From Phenylobacterium sp. LH3H17 (lineage in GTDB: Bacteria > Pseudomonadota > Alphaproteobacteria > Caulobacterales > Caulobacteraceae): a DNA stretch of 64,000 nt. The stretch covers positions 2,795,001 to 2,859,000 of the forward strand of contig NZ_CP101283.1 of NCBI RefSeq assembly GCF_024298925.1, written 5' to 3'. The stretch's first letter is position 1, and each line of letters begins with the position of its first letter. This document shows positions 53,486-63,585 of this stretch, in pieces. The translations under genes and the position numbers were made by a program. The notes under the pieces are model-generated. The model searched no databases. It was not told the DNA's origin and worked only from the letters and a program-made list of their open reading frames with translations.

Positions 53486-56400
53486 ATGCCGGCCATCGAC
53501 CTCCAATTCAGCCTGGACGACGTCTATTCGCGCGAGACGGGCCGGCTCTACATGAGCGGCATACAGGCCCTGGTGCGACTGCCCATGATGCAGAGGCGGC
53601 TCGACCGGGCGCGCGGACTGAACACCGCAGGCCTGATCTCCGGCTATCGCGGCTCCCCGCTTGGCGCCTATGACCAACACCTCTGGCGCGCGGCGCCAGC
53701 CTTGAAGGCCCACGATGTCATCTTCCAGCCCGGCCTGAACGAGGATCTTGCCGCCACGGCGCTCTGGGGGGCTCAGATGCACGCTGCCTATGGTCCCACG
53801 AGGCCCGACGGCGTGTTCGGACTCTGGTACGGTAAAGGGCCGGGCGTCGATCGCAGCGGCGATGTCTTTCGGAACGCCAATATCCTGGGGACCTCCAGCC
53901 TGGGCGGGGTTCTGGCCCTCGCCGGCGACGACCATGCCGCTCAGTCCTCGATGTTCCCGCATCAGACCGACGGCATCTTCCAGTCTGTGATGATGCCCGT
54001 GCTTCAGCCGGCTTCGGTCAGCGAGATCCTGACCCTTGGCTTGGCCGGGATAGCGCTGTCGCGCTTCGCTGGCGTCTGGGTGGCGATGAAGACCATCGCC
54101 GAGGTCGTCGAGAGTGCTGGCTCATTCGCTGCGCCGAACCCCCTGCCGAACTTCGTGACCCCCAAGGACTTCCTGGTTCCGCCGCACGGTCTGAACTGGG
54201 ATCCTAAGGTCGCTTGGCCCACCGCGCGCGCCGAACTTGAGCGGCGCCTGGTGCAGGAGCGGCTGCCCGCCGCGCTCGCCTGGGTCCGGGCCAACGCGCT
54301 GGAAGGTGTGGTCCAGGACGCTCCCCGCCGGCGGTTCGTTCTTGTGACGGTGGGCAAGGCCCACCAGGACGTCATGGAAGCCTTGAACCTGCTTGGCTTG
54401 GATCGCTTCCGCGCCGAGGCCCTCGGACTCTGCATCTACAAGGTGGCGATGAGTTGGCCGCTGGAAACCGAGCGCCTCAAGATCCTCGCCGGCGAGGCCG
54501 AGGTGATGCTCGTGGTGGAGGAAAAGCGGGGCTATGTGGAGGACCAGCTCAAGTCCGCGCTTTTCCATCTGCCGGCGGGCCAGCGGCCGCAGGTGCTGGG
54601 CAAGCGTACCTCCGAGGGGGCGCCGCTCCTACCGGAGACCCTCGAATTCAGTCCGCTGATCGTGGCCCGGGCGCTGGCCCGCGTGCTGGGAGAGGCCGCC
54701 CATCCCGTCCTGCCTCGGCTCGAGGCATTGGAAGCCAGGGCAGCGAGCGCTGACCGGCGCGGTCTCGTCGAGCGCAAGCCATTCTTCTGCGCAGGCTGCC
54801 CGCACAACACCTCGACCCGGACGCCTGAGGGATCGCTCGCAGGCGGCGGCATCGGCTGCCACGTGATGGCGCTGTCCGAACCGAAGCTCAAGACTTCGAC
54901 CTTCAGCCAGATGGGCGGCGAGGGCGTTCAGTGGGTAGGCGCCGCCCCTTTCGTGGACAATCCGCACATTTTCCAGAACCTCGGCGACGGGACCTATCAG
55001 CACTCCGGCATACTTGCGATACGCGCAGCCGTGGCTGCGGCGACGAATATCACCTTCAAGATCCTCTATAACGATGCGGTGGCCATGACCGGAGGTCAAA
55101 CCGCCGAGGGGTCCATGGACCCGGTTCGCTTGACCCGCCAGCTCGCGGCCGAAGGGGTCGGAACCCTGGCTTTGGTATCGGACGATCCCGACAAGTGGCG
55201 GCGCGCTTCAGGTCTGGCTGTCGGCGCGCAGATCGCCCATCGCGACGAGCTTGACGCCATTCAGCGTCGGCTTCGCGAAACGCCGGGCGTCAGCGCCATC
55301 GTCTACGAACAGACGTGCGCCTCGGAATTGCGCCGCCGCCGCAAGCGCGGCGTCGCCCCAGATCCAAACCGGCGACTGATGATCAATCAACGCGTCTGCG
55401 AGGGCTGCGGCGATTGTCAGGCCCAGTCCAACTGCATCGCGGTAGAGCCGGCCGAAACGGCCTTCGGGACGAAGCGCAGGATCAATCAGAGCTCCTGCAA
55501 CAAGGACTTCTCATGCGTGAAGGGATTCTGCCCCAGCTTCGTGGAGGTGGAGGGCGCGGTGCTGCGCAAGCCCGACCCTCGACGGATCGCGGTCCTGGAG
55601 GAGACGCTGTTTGCCGCCCTGCCGCTCCCGACGCGGCCGGCGGTTAGCGGCGACTTCAACGTCTTCGTGGCCGGTGTCGGCGGAAGCGGCGTCCTGACCC
55701 TGGGCGCCCTCATCGGGGCGGCCGGCCACGTGGAAGGCCTGGCGACCAGCACTCTCGATTTCACCGGGCTGGCCCAAAAGAACGGTGCTGTCACGAGCCA
55801 GGTGCGACTGGCGCCCGCCGGCCACGCCCTGCATGCCGCTCGCATCGGCCCAGGCTCGGCCGACCTTCTGCTTGCGGCCGACCTGGTCGTGGCCGTCTCC
55901 GCTGAGGCCCTGGCACGTCTGTCGGCCGATCGAACCAGGGTGGCGCTAAACCTGGACACCCCCCCAACCGCGGACGCTGTCTCCAATCCCGACGCACACG
56001 CCCCGATCGAGCTCATGACCCGCACGCTGGAAAATCAGGGCCGAGAGGTCGCGCGACTGCACGCCACGCGCCTGGCCGAAGCCGTCTTCGGCGACGCGAC
56101 CACCGCCAACACCCTGCTCGTCGGCTTCGCGTGGCAGAACGGCTGGCTCCCCATCTCGGAGGCGGCCCTGCTGCGCGCCATCGAGATCAACGGTGTCGCG
56201 GTGGAGGCCAACAAGAGGGCCTTCGCCTGGGGTCGCCTCGCCGCCCATGACCCCGCCGCCGCAGAGTCCGCCGCAGGTCTGCGGGTCGAACCTCCTGCCG
56301 TCGAGACCGTGCAAGAGCTCGTCGCGCGCCTGACCCGCGATCTTGAGGCCTACCAGGACCGCCGCTACGCAACCCGGTTCGAGGCTCTGCTTGCCGAGGT

Positions 56401-56962
56401 CATCGGCGCCGACCACGCCAACGGCGGGGATGGGGCCCTCAGTCGCGTCGTCGCGCGCCATGCCTATCGGCTGATGGCCTACAAGGACGAGTACGAAATT
56501 GCCCGCCTCTACTGCGAGCCCGCTTTCGGGGCGAGCCTCGCGGAAGAATTCGCGGGCCAGCGGAAGCTGGGCCTCTGGCTTGCCCCGCCTCTCTTCTCGT
56601 CCGTCGATCCGGCCACCGGCCGACCGAGGAAGCGGAAGTTCGGTCCTTGGATATGGCCTGCCCTCCGGCTACTGGCGAAGTGCAAGTCCCTTCGCGGCAC
56701 CTGGCTCGACCCCTTTGGACGCTCAGCCGAGCGGCGGACCGAACGGAACCTCATCGACGCCTACGAGACCGACATCCGGCGGCTTTGCGGCGAGGTTGAA
56801 TCGGACTGCTACGATCACGCTATGGCTGTCGCAGGATGGCCAGTGGAGATCCGCGGCTTTGGACCGGTGAAGGACGAGGGCATACAAAGGGCGCAGGCGT
56901 CACGTCGACGGCTTTGGGAGGCGTTCGCGAAGCGCTCCAATCTTGCGGTGGAGGCAGCCTAG
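53486..56962 (+). CDS. Fused 2-oxoacid (indolepyruvate-type):ferredoxin oxidoreductase, paralogue 2
   Basis: 1158-residue paralogue of the gene at 43942-47502, on the opposite strand. It has the same domain order: GYRGSPLGAYDQHLW, the HQTDGIFQSV segment, FCAGCPHNTSTRTPEGS, IGCHVMALS, CEGCGDCQAQSNC, CNKDFSCVKGFCPSF and the gamma domain starting VAGVGGSGVLTLG. The C-terminal extension (LRLLAKCKSLRGTWLDPFG and the RGFGPVK strand) also matches paralogue 1, so the two are full-length relatives rather than fragments. ATG 53486 with GAGGAAA. It has no operator of the TetR set and stands alone, so it probably has another inducer and another 2-oxoacid preference. Confidence 0.93.
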   Translation: MPAIDLQFSLDDVYSRETGRLYMSGIQALVRLPMMQRRLDRARGLNTAGLISGYRGSPLGAYDQHLWRAAPALKAHDVIFQPGLNEDLAATALWGAQMHAAYGPTRPDGVFGLWYGKGPGVDRSGDVFRNANILGTSSLGGVLALAGDDHAAQSSMFPHQTDGIFQSVMMPVLQPASVSEILTLGLAGIALSRFAGVWVAMKTIAEVVESAGSFAAPNPLPNFVTPKDFLVPPHGLNWDPKVAWPTARAELERRLVQERLPAALAWVRANALEGVVQDAPRRRFVLVTVGKAHQDVMEALNLLGLDRFRAEALGLCIYKVAMSWPLETERLKILAGEAEVMLVVEEKRGYVEDQLKSALFHLPAGQRPQVLGKRTSEGAPLLPETLEFSPLIVARALARVLGEAAHPVLPRLEALEARAASADRRGLVERKPFFCAGCPHNTSTRTPEGSLAGGGIGCHVMALSEPKLKTSTFSQMGGEGVQWVGAAPFVDNPHIFQNLGDGTYQHSGILAIRAAVAAATNITFKILYNDAVAMTGGQTAEGSMDPVRLTRQLAAEGVGTLALVSDDPDKWRRASGLAVGAQIAHRDELDAIQRRLRETPGVSAIVYEQTCASELRRRRKRGVAPDPNRRLMINQRVCEGCGDCQAQSNCIAVEPAETAFGTKRRINQSSCNKDFSCVKGFCPSFVEVEGAVLRKPDPRRIAVLEETLFAALPLPTRPAVSGDFNVFVAGVGGSGVLTLGALIGAAGHVEGLATSTLDFTGLAQKNGAVTSQVRLAPAGHALHAARIGPGSADLLLAADLVVAVSAEALARLSADRTRVALNLDTPPTADAVSNPDAHAPIELMTRTLENQGREVARLHATRLAEAVFGDATTANTLLVGFAWQNGWLPISEAALLRAIEINGVAVEANKRAFAWGRLAAHDPAAAESAAGLRVEPPAVETVQELVARLTRDLEAYQDRRYATRFEALLAEVIGADHANGGDGALSRVVARHAYRLMAYKDEYEIARLYCEPAFGASLAEEFAGQRKLGLWLAPPLFSSVDPATGRPRKRKFGPWIWPALRLLAKCKSLRGTWLDPFGRSAERRTERNLIDAYETDIRRLCGEVESDCYDHAMAVAGWPVEIRGFGPVKDEGIQRAQASRRRLWEAFAKRSNLAVEAA

Positions 56963-57405
56963 ATCTCGACGCGGCGCAAGGTGTTCGCGCGCCGCGCGCC
57001 CTTCCAAGGGGCGGCGGCCTCCCCACCGCCCCGCCGCGCCCTCGCCAAGGTCCTGGGCGAGCCCCCTTCGGGTCCTCCCATGCGCAACATCCCCCGGCGG
57101 ACGCCAAACCCAGGGGGTGGCGCCCGGCCCGAGGCGAGCCGCGGCCCGCCTGGCACACTGCGCCTCCGTTCGCCGACCTTGCATCGCCTGGTCCAGGCTC
57201 CAACCGGTCCGCCGCCGGGCCGAGACGATGAAGGTGCGCGGCCTGCGATCGGGCGGGCGCATGGGCCGGCTCCGGCCAAAGTCAGACCTCCGGTGATTCC
57301 CGCCGGATCTCGCACCGGGCGCCTGTCCAAGGTCTCAGCGAGTACTCCGCGTCACCGAACGCCTTGCGATGGTCGCCGCTGCGCGGCCGCCCATGGCGGT
57401 CGCGT
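56963..57405. other. 443-bp non-coding region after the second oxidoreductase
   Basis: Very GC-rich, with Pro/Arg/Gly-rich open frames on both strands. No start signal or family pattern is convincing. No gene called. Confidence 0.4.
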
Positions 57406-57705
57406 TCAAGCCGGCCCGTCGACCACCCGCGCCTCAGGATAGCCGGCCGCCAGATCGGCGTGCTCGGCCTCGCGGGTCGCACGCGCGACATTCAGGCGCC
57501 TGTAGATCCGCCCGCCCGGCTCCTCTGCGGCCGTCTCGATGCGCGAAAGGTCGGTGGTCACGCCAACCACCAGGATTTCGACTGAGGTTGGCAGGGCCAC
57601 CGCCACCACGAAGTTGCCGGCGACAGGCGGATGGCCTCCGCCGTCGGGCCAGAGGCGAAACCGGTATGGGCCCCCGGAGGCGCCGGTCAGGTCGATGAAA
57701 TCCAT
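57406..57705 (-). CDS. Hypothetical protein, 99 aa
   Basis: Small protein starting MDFIDLTGASGGPYRFRLWPDGGGH (ATG 57705; GTG 57714 is an alternative). It has a plausible amino-acid mix, a hydrophobic middle FVVAVALPTSVEILVVGVT and a charged C-terminal helix RATREAEHADLAAGYPE. I do not recognise a family. It looks like a small soluble protein rather than a chance frame because its composition is less arginine-rich than the surrounding shadows. Downstream neighbours are not linked to it. Confidence 0.5.
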   Translation of the reverse strand: MDFIDLTGASGGPYRFRLWPDGGGHPPVAGNFVVAVALPTSVEILVVGVTTDLSRIETAAEEPGGRIYRRLNVARATREAEHADLAAGYPEARVVDGPA

Positions 57706-57994
57706 GAGAAACACTCGTGAACAAGGCGAACGAGGGGGAGGCCTGAGGGAACGCCACCTGGCCTATGTTGTCACCGCCGGCTGCGGGTTTTGACATGTCG
57801 CATTTTGACCGCACGCCGTCCGCCCTCCGACTGTCCAGCGACAGTCTGATCAAGACCTGTCCGATCCGGTAGCCCGTCCGTCTCATGGCCTGGCGCCCCG
57901 TTTGGCCGGCATGCCGTCGGACCAGTGCGCCCGAAGGGGTTCGTGACTCGGACGGCGCGGGTGGCGGCCGAGAAAGTCGACCCAGCCGCCAGTT

Positions 57995-60475
57995 CTAGAG
58001 AACTGCTTGCATGGCCGCGAGCAGTCCGGCCGGGTCGATGGGCTTGGGGACCGCGCCGTCCATGCCGACCTCTCGGTACGCCTGCTGCTGGTGGGTCATG
58101 ACATTGGCGGTCAAGGCCAGGATCGGTGTCGGCGCCCCGGTCCGCCCAACCTCCTCCTGACGAATGAGGCGCGTGGCCGTCATGCCGTCCATGACGGGCA
58201 TCTGTACATCCATCAGGATCAAGTCCCACTCACCAGTCCGCCAGGCTTCCACGGCCTCCTTGCCGTCGTTCACCACCACCGGTGCGACGCCCGCCTGCGC
58301 AAGGATGGCCTGGATGACAATCTGGTTCACGGGGTTGTCTTCGGCGACGAGGACGCGAAGGTCGCTCGCCGACTCCAACTCGACCTCCCGCGGGCCGTCG
58401 CCCGGCAGGACAGATGTCCTCTCACCTTCCAAGCGGGCCAGGGGCAATCGGACGGTGAAAGTAGACCCAACACCTTCCTCGCTTTCGAGGGTGATCTCGC
58501 CTCCCATCAGTCGCGCGAGTTCCTGGGAGATCGCCAAGCCAAGCCCGGTACCGCCGAACTTTCGGGTAATCGAAGGGTCGGCTTGGGTGAATTTCTGGAA
58601 GAGTTCGCCGATCTTCGCCGCTGAAATGCCGATCCCCGTGTCGCGAACCGTCAGCCGCAGCTGTCCGTCGGCGTAGGAGACATCAAGCTTGATCTGGCCG
58701 TCGTCGGTGAACTTCAGGGCGTTGGAACAGAGATTGTTCACGATCTGACGGATCCGCGTCGGGTCACCGCCAAACCGCCCTTCCGCCTCCGGTTCGACCA
58801 CGCATGAGACCGCCACGTCCTTCTCCGCGGCCAGCACCGTGAGACTGGTCTGCGCCGCCCGGACAATCTCGGCGAGATCCACCTCGCCCTCTTCAAGGGT
58901 CAGCCTGCCGGCCTCGATCTTGGAGATGTCCAAAAGGTCGTCGAGCAGGCTAAGCAGTATCCCCCCCGATTGCAGGATGATCTGAACCTGCCCTTGCTGC
59001 CGTTCGCTCAGCGCTTCCTTGGACAGCACCATGCCCATTCCCAGGATCCCATTCAGGGGTGTTCTGATTTCGTGGCTCATCGCGGCCAGGAAGCTGGACT
59101 TGGCCTCATTGGCCGCCCGCGCGGCGTCACGGGCGCTGATCAGATCAAGCTCCGCAAGCTTGCGATGGGTAATTTCCTGGAGGGCGCCGATCAAGCGAAC
59201 CGGCTTACCTGCCGCATCCCGCTTTAGCGAAGCGGCGGAACGCACCCAGACTTCTTTCCCGTCCTCGCGGTGGATTCGGCACTCGATATTGTAGGGACTG
59301 CCGCCCATTTCGTGGACTTCCCAGGCCGCGATCGCCGCTTCACGATCAAGCGGATGGATCAGGGCGAAGGGATCGCGCGCAAAGGCCTCATAGGTCTGGC
59401 CCTGGCCGAGGAAGGAGTCGGCGGCGCCTAGCTTGGTCAAGGTGCGTTGAGCATAGTCCACCTCATAGACGTGGAGATCGGCGATCTCCACGGCGACGTG
59501 CAGGCTCTGCTCTGCGCGTTCTGATCGTTCCAGAGCGGCTCGGATATCCGCGAACGCCGCAGCCTCCACGACCAGCCTCTGTTCCCGCCCGGTCGCCTCG
59601 AACGCGCACTCCATCTCCTTGAGTCTGGCTTCGAGGTGCTGGTGAAACTGGGCAGACTGGGCCTCTAGCCTGAGCCTCTCGATCCCGTCCTTGCGAAACA
59701 CCTCCGCGGCCCTGGCGATGTCGCCGATTTCATCGGCTCTGTCAGCACCCGTGACCTCGACATCGAACCGGCCCTTCGCCAGTTGGCGCAGGACGTCGTT
59801 TAATCGTCTCAAGGGGCGGGTGATACTTTGGGTCGTCAACCATCCGGCCACTCCGGCAAGCACCACGAGCGCCGCGAGGCTCACGCCGACCTGGACCTCG
59901 ACCCTTTGCATCTGGCGGCGTGTGGTCTGCAGGTCCGAGGACAAGAGTGCGCCTTGCCCTCCGGCAAGGCCGGCGTCGCCGGAGTTCCCCACCAGCAGGA
60001 TCTGCGACCGCCGGAAAAGGGGAAGAACCTCGGCCTTGAAGACCTTCTCCACCGCGGCGGTATTCCCGCTGTCGGCGGCCTCAAACGTGGCGGCTTGCGC
60101 CGCCTTGAGCTTGGGCAGGATAGCCGTCAGTTCGCGCCAGTCCGTCCTGCTCTCAGCGCTGGCAAGCCCAGGCGCCAGCCCTTCCATCGTTGCGCTGAGC
60201 TGGTCGATACGATGCCACTGCTGGGCCCACTCCCGGCGCATCGATGGATCGCGGGTTATGATGTAGCCGCGCAGCGCATTGGCGGAAGACACGGTTGCGC
60301 TGGACAGTCTCAGGGCCGCCAACGCCGTAGGCGCTCGGAGCTCGTCGCCGAGACTCACACGACGAACCGAGTCATGGACGAGCGGCAACACTCCGCCCAC
60401 CGCCACCACCATCAGGAGGACTATCGCGCAGAATCCCAGGGCCAGTCGACCGCCTGTCCGTAGATTCAGCGGCAT
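57995..60475 (-). CDS. Hybrid histidine kinase with periplasmic four-helix sensor, HAMP and PAS
   Basis: 826-residue membrane hybrid kinase. Transmembrane helix 1 at about 12-33, a periplasmic four-helix-bundle sensor to about 195, transmembrane helix 2 at about 198-218, and HAMP ([21 protein letters not shown]). A PAS fold follows at about 320-440 with the ending HRKLAELDL. Then HisKA (SHEIRTPLNGILG), HATPase (NLCSNALKF, GGTGLGLAIS) and a receiver (WDLILMDVQMPVMDG). The first 260 residues are paralogous to the neighbouring chemoreceptor. It is downstream of the chemoreceptor and cheW, same strand, after a 250-bp gap. Confidence 0.93.
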   Translation of the reverse strand: MPLNLRTGGRLALGFCAIVLLMVVAVGGVLPLVHDSVRRVSLGDELRAPTALAALRLSSATVSSANALRGYIITRDPSMRREWAQQWHRIDQLSATMEGLAPGLASAESRTDWRELTAILPKLKAAQAATFEAADSGNTAAVEKVFKAEVLPLFRRSQILLVGNSGDAGLAGGQGALLSSDLQTTRRQMQRVEVQVGVSLAALVVLAGVAGWLTTQSITRPLRRLNDVLRQLAKGRFDVEVTGADRADEIGDIARAAEVFRKDGIERLRLEAQSAQFHQHLEARLKEMECAFEATGREQRLVVEAAAFADIRAALERSERAEQSLHVAVEIADLHVYEVDYAQRTLTKLGAADSFLGQGQTYEAFARDPFALIHPLDREAAIAAWEVHEMGGSPYNIECRIHREDGKEVWVRSAASLKRDAAGKPVRLIGALQEITHRKLAELDLISARDAARAANEAKSSFLAAMSHEIRTPLNGILGMGMVLSKEALSERQQGQVQIILQSGGILLSLLDDLLDISKIEAGRLTLEEGEVDLAEIVRAAQTSLTVLAAEKDVAVSCVVEPEAEGRFGGDPTRIRQIVNNLCSNALKFTDDGQIKLDVSYADGQLRLTVRDTGIGISAAKIGELFQKFTQADPSITRKFGGTGLGLAISQELARLMGGEITLESEEGVGSTFTVRLPLARLEGERTSVLPGDGPREVELESASDLRVLVAEDNPVNQIVIQAILAQAGVAPVVVNDGKEAVEAWRTGEWDLILMDVQMPVMDGMTATRLIRQEEVGRTGAPTPILALTANVMTHQQQAYREVGMDGAVPKPIDPAGLLAAMQAVL

Positions 60476-60725
60476 GACTTGGCTCTCCGGCTCGCCTGAA
60501 GTGCGCCTTGGGATGTAGGCGGGTCTGCCGCCATCATCACAGGCAAGGCCGTGACCCCCAGTCTTTGTCGCGCCCAGGCCAGGCTAGGCCTGCCCGAGGC
60601 ACGATGCATTGAGCCTTGCTCGCGCGCCGGTTGATGTTTCTCAATCACCCCCTCAGGGTGTCGAAACTTTCTCCGGTTTGCCCCGCAACGGAGCCTCGCC
60701 GCTCGCCGGGTTTTGCGCTGCCCTG

Positions 60726-61244
60726 TCACCCGATCGTCAGAACAAGGTCGTCAGGGACTGTCGCCCCCGACGCGCCCTGGGGTCGGGTCGACGCGACCCC
60801 GCCGGAAGGCAGTATCTTGTCGAGACTGATCAGAGTGACGATCCCCGCCTCCGTCGTCATGACCGCCCGCACGAAATCACGTACGATCTCGGCGCCGACG
60901 TCGGGCGCCTCCTGCAGCATGTCGGCCGTGAGCAGCAGAATGTCGCAAACGGCGTCGACGAGGAGGCCCATTTGGCGGCCGGCGACCTCTGCGACCACCA
61001 CCACCGAGGATCTGTCCGACATCGTCGGCGCCAGGCCGAGGCGGGCGCCTAGGTCCACGACCGGCAGGATGGCGCCGCGCAGGTTGATCATGCCGCGGAC
61101 GTAGGGTGGCGCGTTCGGCAGCGGCGTCGAAGGCGCCCAGCCCCGAATCTCTCGCACCGACATGATGTCGATGGCGAATTGCTGATCGCCGATCCGGACC
61201 GTGATCAGCTCCGCCCCGGCGGCGGGAAGGTCTGTGGCCACCAT
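60726..61244 (-). CDS. cheW: CheW chemotaxis coupling protein
   Basis: 172-residue CheW that links a chemoreceptor to the CheA kinase. The two SH3-like subdomains are visible: ELITVRIGDQQFAIDIMSVREIRGW with NAPPYVRGMINLRGAILPVVDL, and VVVVAEVAGRQMGLLVDAVCDIL. The conserved Arg/Gly turn MINLRG is intact. ATG 61244 lies 2 bp after the receptor stop (61247), so cheW and receptor form a unit. A C-terminal GVASTRPQGASGATVPDD tail is Caulobacter-like. No CheA, CheR or CheB is in the window. Confidence 0.93.
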   Translation of the reverse strand: MVATDLPAAGAELITVRIGDQQFAIDIMSVREIRGWAPSTPLPNAPPYVRGMINLRGAILPVVDLGARLGLAPTMSDRSSVVVVAEVAGRQMGLLVDAVCDILLLTADMLQEAPDVGAEIVRDFVRAVMTTEAGIVTLISLDKILPSGGVASTRPQGASGATVPDDLVLTIG

Positions 61245-61246
61245 GG

Positions 61247-63199
61247 TCAGAAATCCTCCCAGCGCTCACTGGAGGGCGCTGCGCCAAGGCCGGCGGCCAC
61301 CTTCTGGCGCAGGACCCGAGCTGGCGACGGACGGGCCGCCGTGGCGTCGGACACCAACCTGGGCCCGCCGCCTCGACCCAGGGCGCCCTGGGTGGCTCCA
61401 CCGCCGACCCGGAATCTGGCGATGAGTTGGACCAGCTCAGCCGTCTCGGCCTTCATGGAGTGTGTGGCGGCCGTCGCCTCCTCGACCATGGCGGCGTTCT
61501 GCTGCACCACTTGATCCATCTGGTTGACCGCCACATTCACCTGGGTGAGTCCGGTGGCTTGCTCCTGCGCGGAGGCCGTGATGGTTGCGATCACCGAGTC
61601 GATTTCCGCGACCTTGGAGACGATGGACTGCAGCGCCTTGCCGGTCTCACCCACCAGGCTGACGCCCTGACCGACCTGTTGCGAGGAGGCCGAGATCAAG
61701 GTCTTGATCTCCTTGGCGGCTTCGGCCGAGCGCTGGGCCAGCGCCCGGACCTCCGAGGCGACGACGGCGAAGCCGCGGCCGGCGTCCCCGGCCCGAGCGG
61801 CTTCGACCCCGGCGTTAAGGGCCAGCAAGTTGGTCTGAAAGGCGATCTCGTCGATCACCCCGATGATCTGGCTGATCTGACGCGAGGAGTCCTCGATCTC
61901 CCCCATGGCGTGGACCGCTTGCTCGACCACCTCGCCTGAGCGCAGAGCTTCGGTCTTGGCCGCCGCCACGGTCGTGCTCGCGTGGTGCGCCCCCTCCGCG
62001 GTCGTTTTCACGGTTGCGGTGATTTGGTCGAGGGCGGCCGCAGCCTCTTCAAGTCCCGCGGCTTGCTGTTCGGTACGCCGCGACAGGTCATCGGAGGCCT
62101 GGGCCATCTCGTCGGAACTGGCGCCGATGCTGGACGTGGTGGCGGCGACGGCGGCGACGGTCTCTTCCAGGCTGGAGATCGCCACGTTGAAGTCTCGTTT
62201 CAGGTCGGCGTACTCCGCCGCCACGTCATCCGTGAGTCTCGCGGTGAGGTCGCCCTGCGCCAGGGCCGACAGCTGTCGCGCCATGGCCTGGACGACCTGC
62301 CGTTGCTGCTCTCCGGCGGCCTCGAAGGCGGCTTCGGTTTCCCTCAGCTTGGTGTCGAGATTGTTCTGGAATTCCTTTGCTTCCAACTCCAACGCGGCGC
62401 GGGCGAGACCGTTTTCGCGGAACACCTCCGCGGCTCTCGCGATATCACCTATCTCGTCGCCACGGTCGACGCCGGTGACCCGGAGGTCGAAATTCCCCTC
62501 GGCCATTTGACGCAGGAGCTGGTTGAGACGAGTCAGAGGGCTGACGATGCTGCGCGTGGTGATCCAGCCGGCGACGCCCGCGACCAGCACCAATCCGGCC
62601 AGTCCGACGAAAACCGCCAGTCGAGTCCGCTCCATCCCAACCCGCGCACCTTTGAGCTCAGAAGAGAGCAGCGCGCTCTGTCTGCCCGCCAGACCTGAGT
62701 CGCCGTCCTCGCCAACCAGCTGGGTCTGGACACCTAGGAACAGCGGTAGGACCTGGGTCCTCAGCGCCTCCGCAGACGCGGCCTGGTCGCCGGCTTCGGC
62801 GATTTCAAAGACCGAAGCCTGCGCCGCGCGCAACTTCGGCAGGGCTTCCGAGACCGCGCGCCATGCCTGCTGATTCTCGGCGCTGGTGAAGCGCGGCGAC
62901 AGCCGCGACATGACGCCGGCGTTCCTGTCGATGAGCTCCCATTGTTGCTCCCATTGCTGGCGCATTTGAGGCTCACGGGTGATGATGTAGCCCCGCAGCG
63001 CGTTCGCGCTGGCGACCGTCTCGATCGACAGCTTCAGGCTCGTCGTGGCCACCGGCACGCGAAGTTCATCTCCCGTGGCGACGGCGCGAAGCGCGTTTTG
63101 AATGAGCGGGGCCGCAACCACCACCACCAGAAGCATCACTGCCGCAATGGTCGAAAAGCCTGCCGCCAGCCGCCCACCCGTGCGCAAGTTCAAAGCCAT
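61247..63199 (-). CDS. Methyl-accepting chemotaxis protein
   Basis: 650-residue chemoreceptor. Transmembrane helix 1 (about 10-32), four-helix-bundle periplasmic domain to about 195, transmembrane helix 2, HAMP ([21 protein letters not shown]), a helical linker, then the signalling domain. The hairpin tip reads [49 protein letters not shown], the family hallmark. The final five residues are RWEDF, which fit the CheR/CheB-tethering pentapeptide pattern xWxxF of high-abundance receptors. ATG 63199. It is cotranscribed with cheW. Its first 260 residues resemble those of the neighbouring hybrid kinase. Confidence 0.95.
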   Translation of the reverse strand: MALNLRTGGRLAAGFSTIAAVMLLVVVVAAPLIQNALRAVATGDELRVPVATTSLKLSIETVASANALRGYIITREPQMRQQWEQQWELIDRNAGVMSRLSPRFTSAENQQAWRAVSEALPKLRAAQASVFEIAEAGDQAASAEALRTQVLPLFLGVQTQLVGEDGDSGLAGRQSALLSSELKGARVGMERTRLAVFVGLAGLVLVAGVAGWITTRSIVSPLTRLNQLLRQMAEGNFDLRVTGVDRGDEIGDIARAAEVFRENGLARAALELEAKEFQNNLDTKLRETEAAFEAAGEQQRQVVQAMARQLSALAQGDLTARLTDDVAAEYADLKRDFNVAISSLEETVAAVAATTSSIGASSDEMAQASDDLSRRTEQQAAGLEEAAAALDQITATVKTTAEGAHHASTTVAAAKTEALRSGEVVEQAVHAMGEIEDSSRQISQIIGVIDEIAFQTNLLALNAGVEAARAGDAGRGFAVVASEVRALAQRSAEAAKEIKTLISASSQQVGQGVSLVGETGKALQSIVSKVAEIDSVIATITASAQEQATGLTQVNVAVNQMDQVVQQNAAMVEEATAATHSMKAETAELVQLIARFRVGGGATQGALGRGGGPRLVSDATAARPSPARVLRQKVAAGLGAAPSSERWEDF

Positions 63200-63585
63200 A
63201 CGCCCATTCCCCTCTTGACCCTGAAGACAGATTGAGGATCGGGATATAAAATAGCGTTAATTTTGACTTCGATGACCTAAATTACAATGATATTTGAAAC
63301 AACCACTCCAACCTATACATGCCGCTTGCTCTATACATAAGGATATATATCTTTTGTTATACTGAAGGCATTCGACCTTTCGACCATGACCGGTAAGATC
63401 CCATTCAAAGGGCGTCTTGGCTGGACATTCAGGTCCAACAATCTGGCGTCCCAAAGTCGCACTGGGCTTGAGCGCCCTGCGGCGCCCCAATATCCCCGGC
63501 CTGACTGGCGACGTGTCTTCGTATGGCGTCAGCAGGCTCCAATGCGTGCTGAGCGCCATGAAGACCGAAGCCTGGCGTAACTCTC
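63200..63585. other. 386-bp AT-rich region upstream of the chemoreceptor
   Basis: AT-rich stretch (about 63240-63370) that contains the shared blocks CTATACATAAGGATATAT (63331-63348) and CTTGGCTGGACATTC (63416-63430), like the region upstream of the protoglobin. It probably holds the chemoreceptor promoter on the minus strand. Confidence 0.5.
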
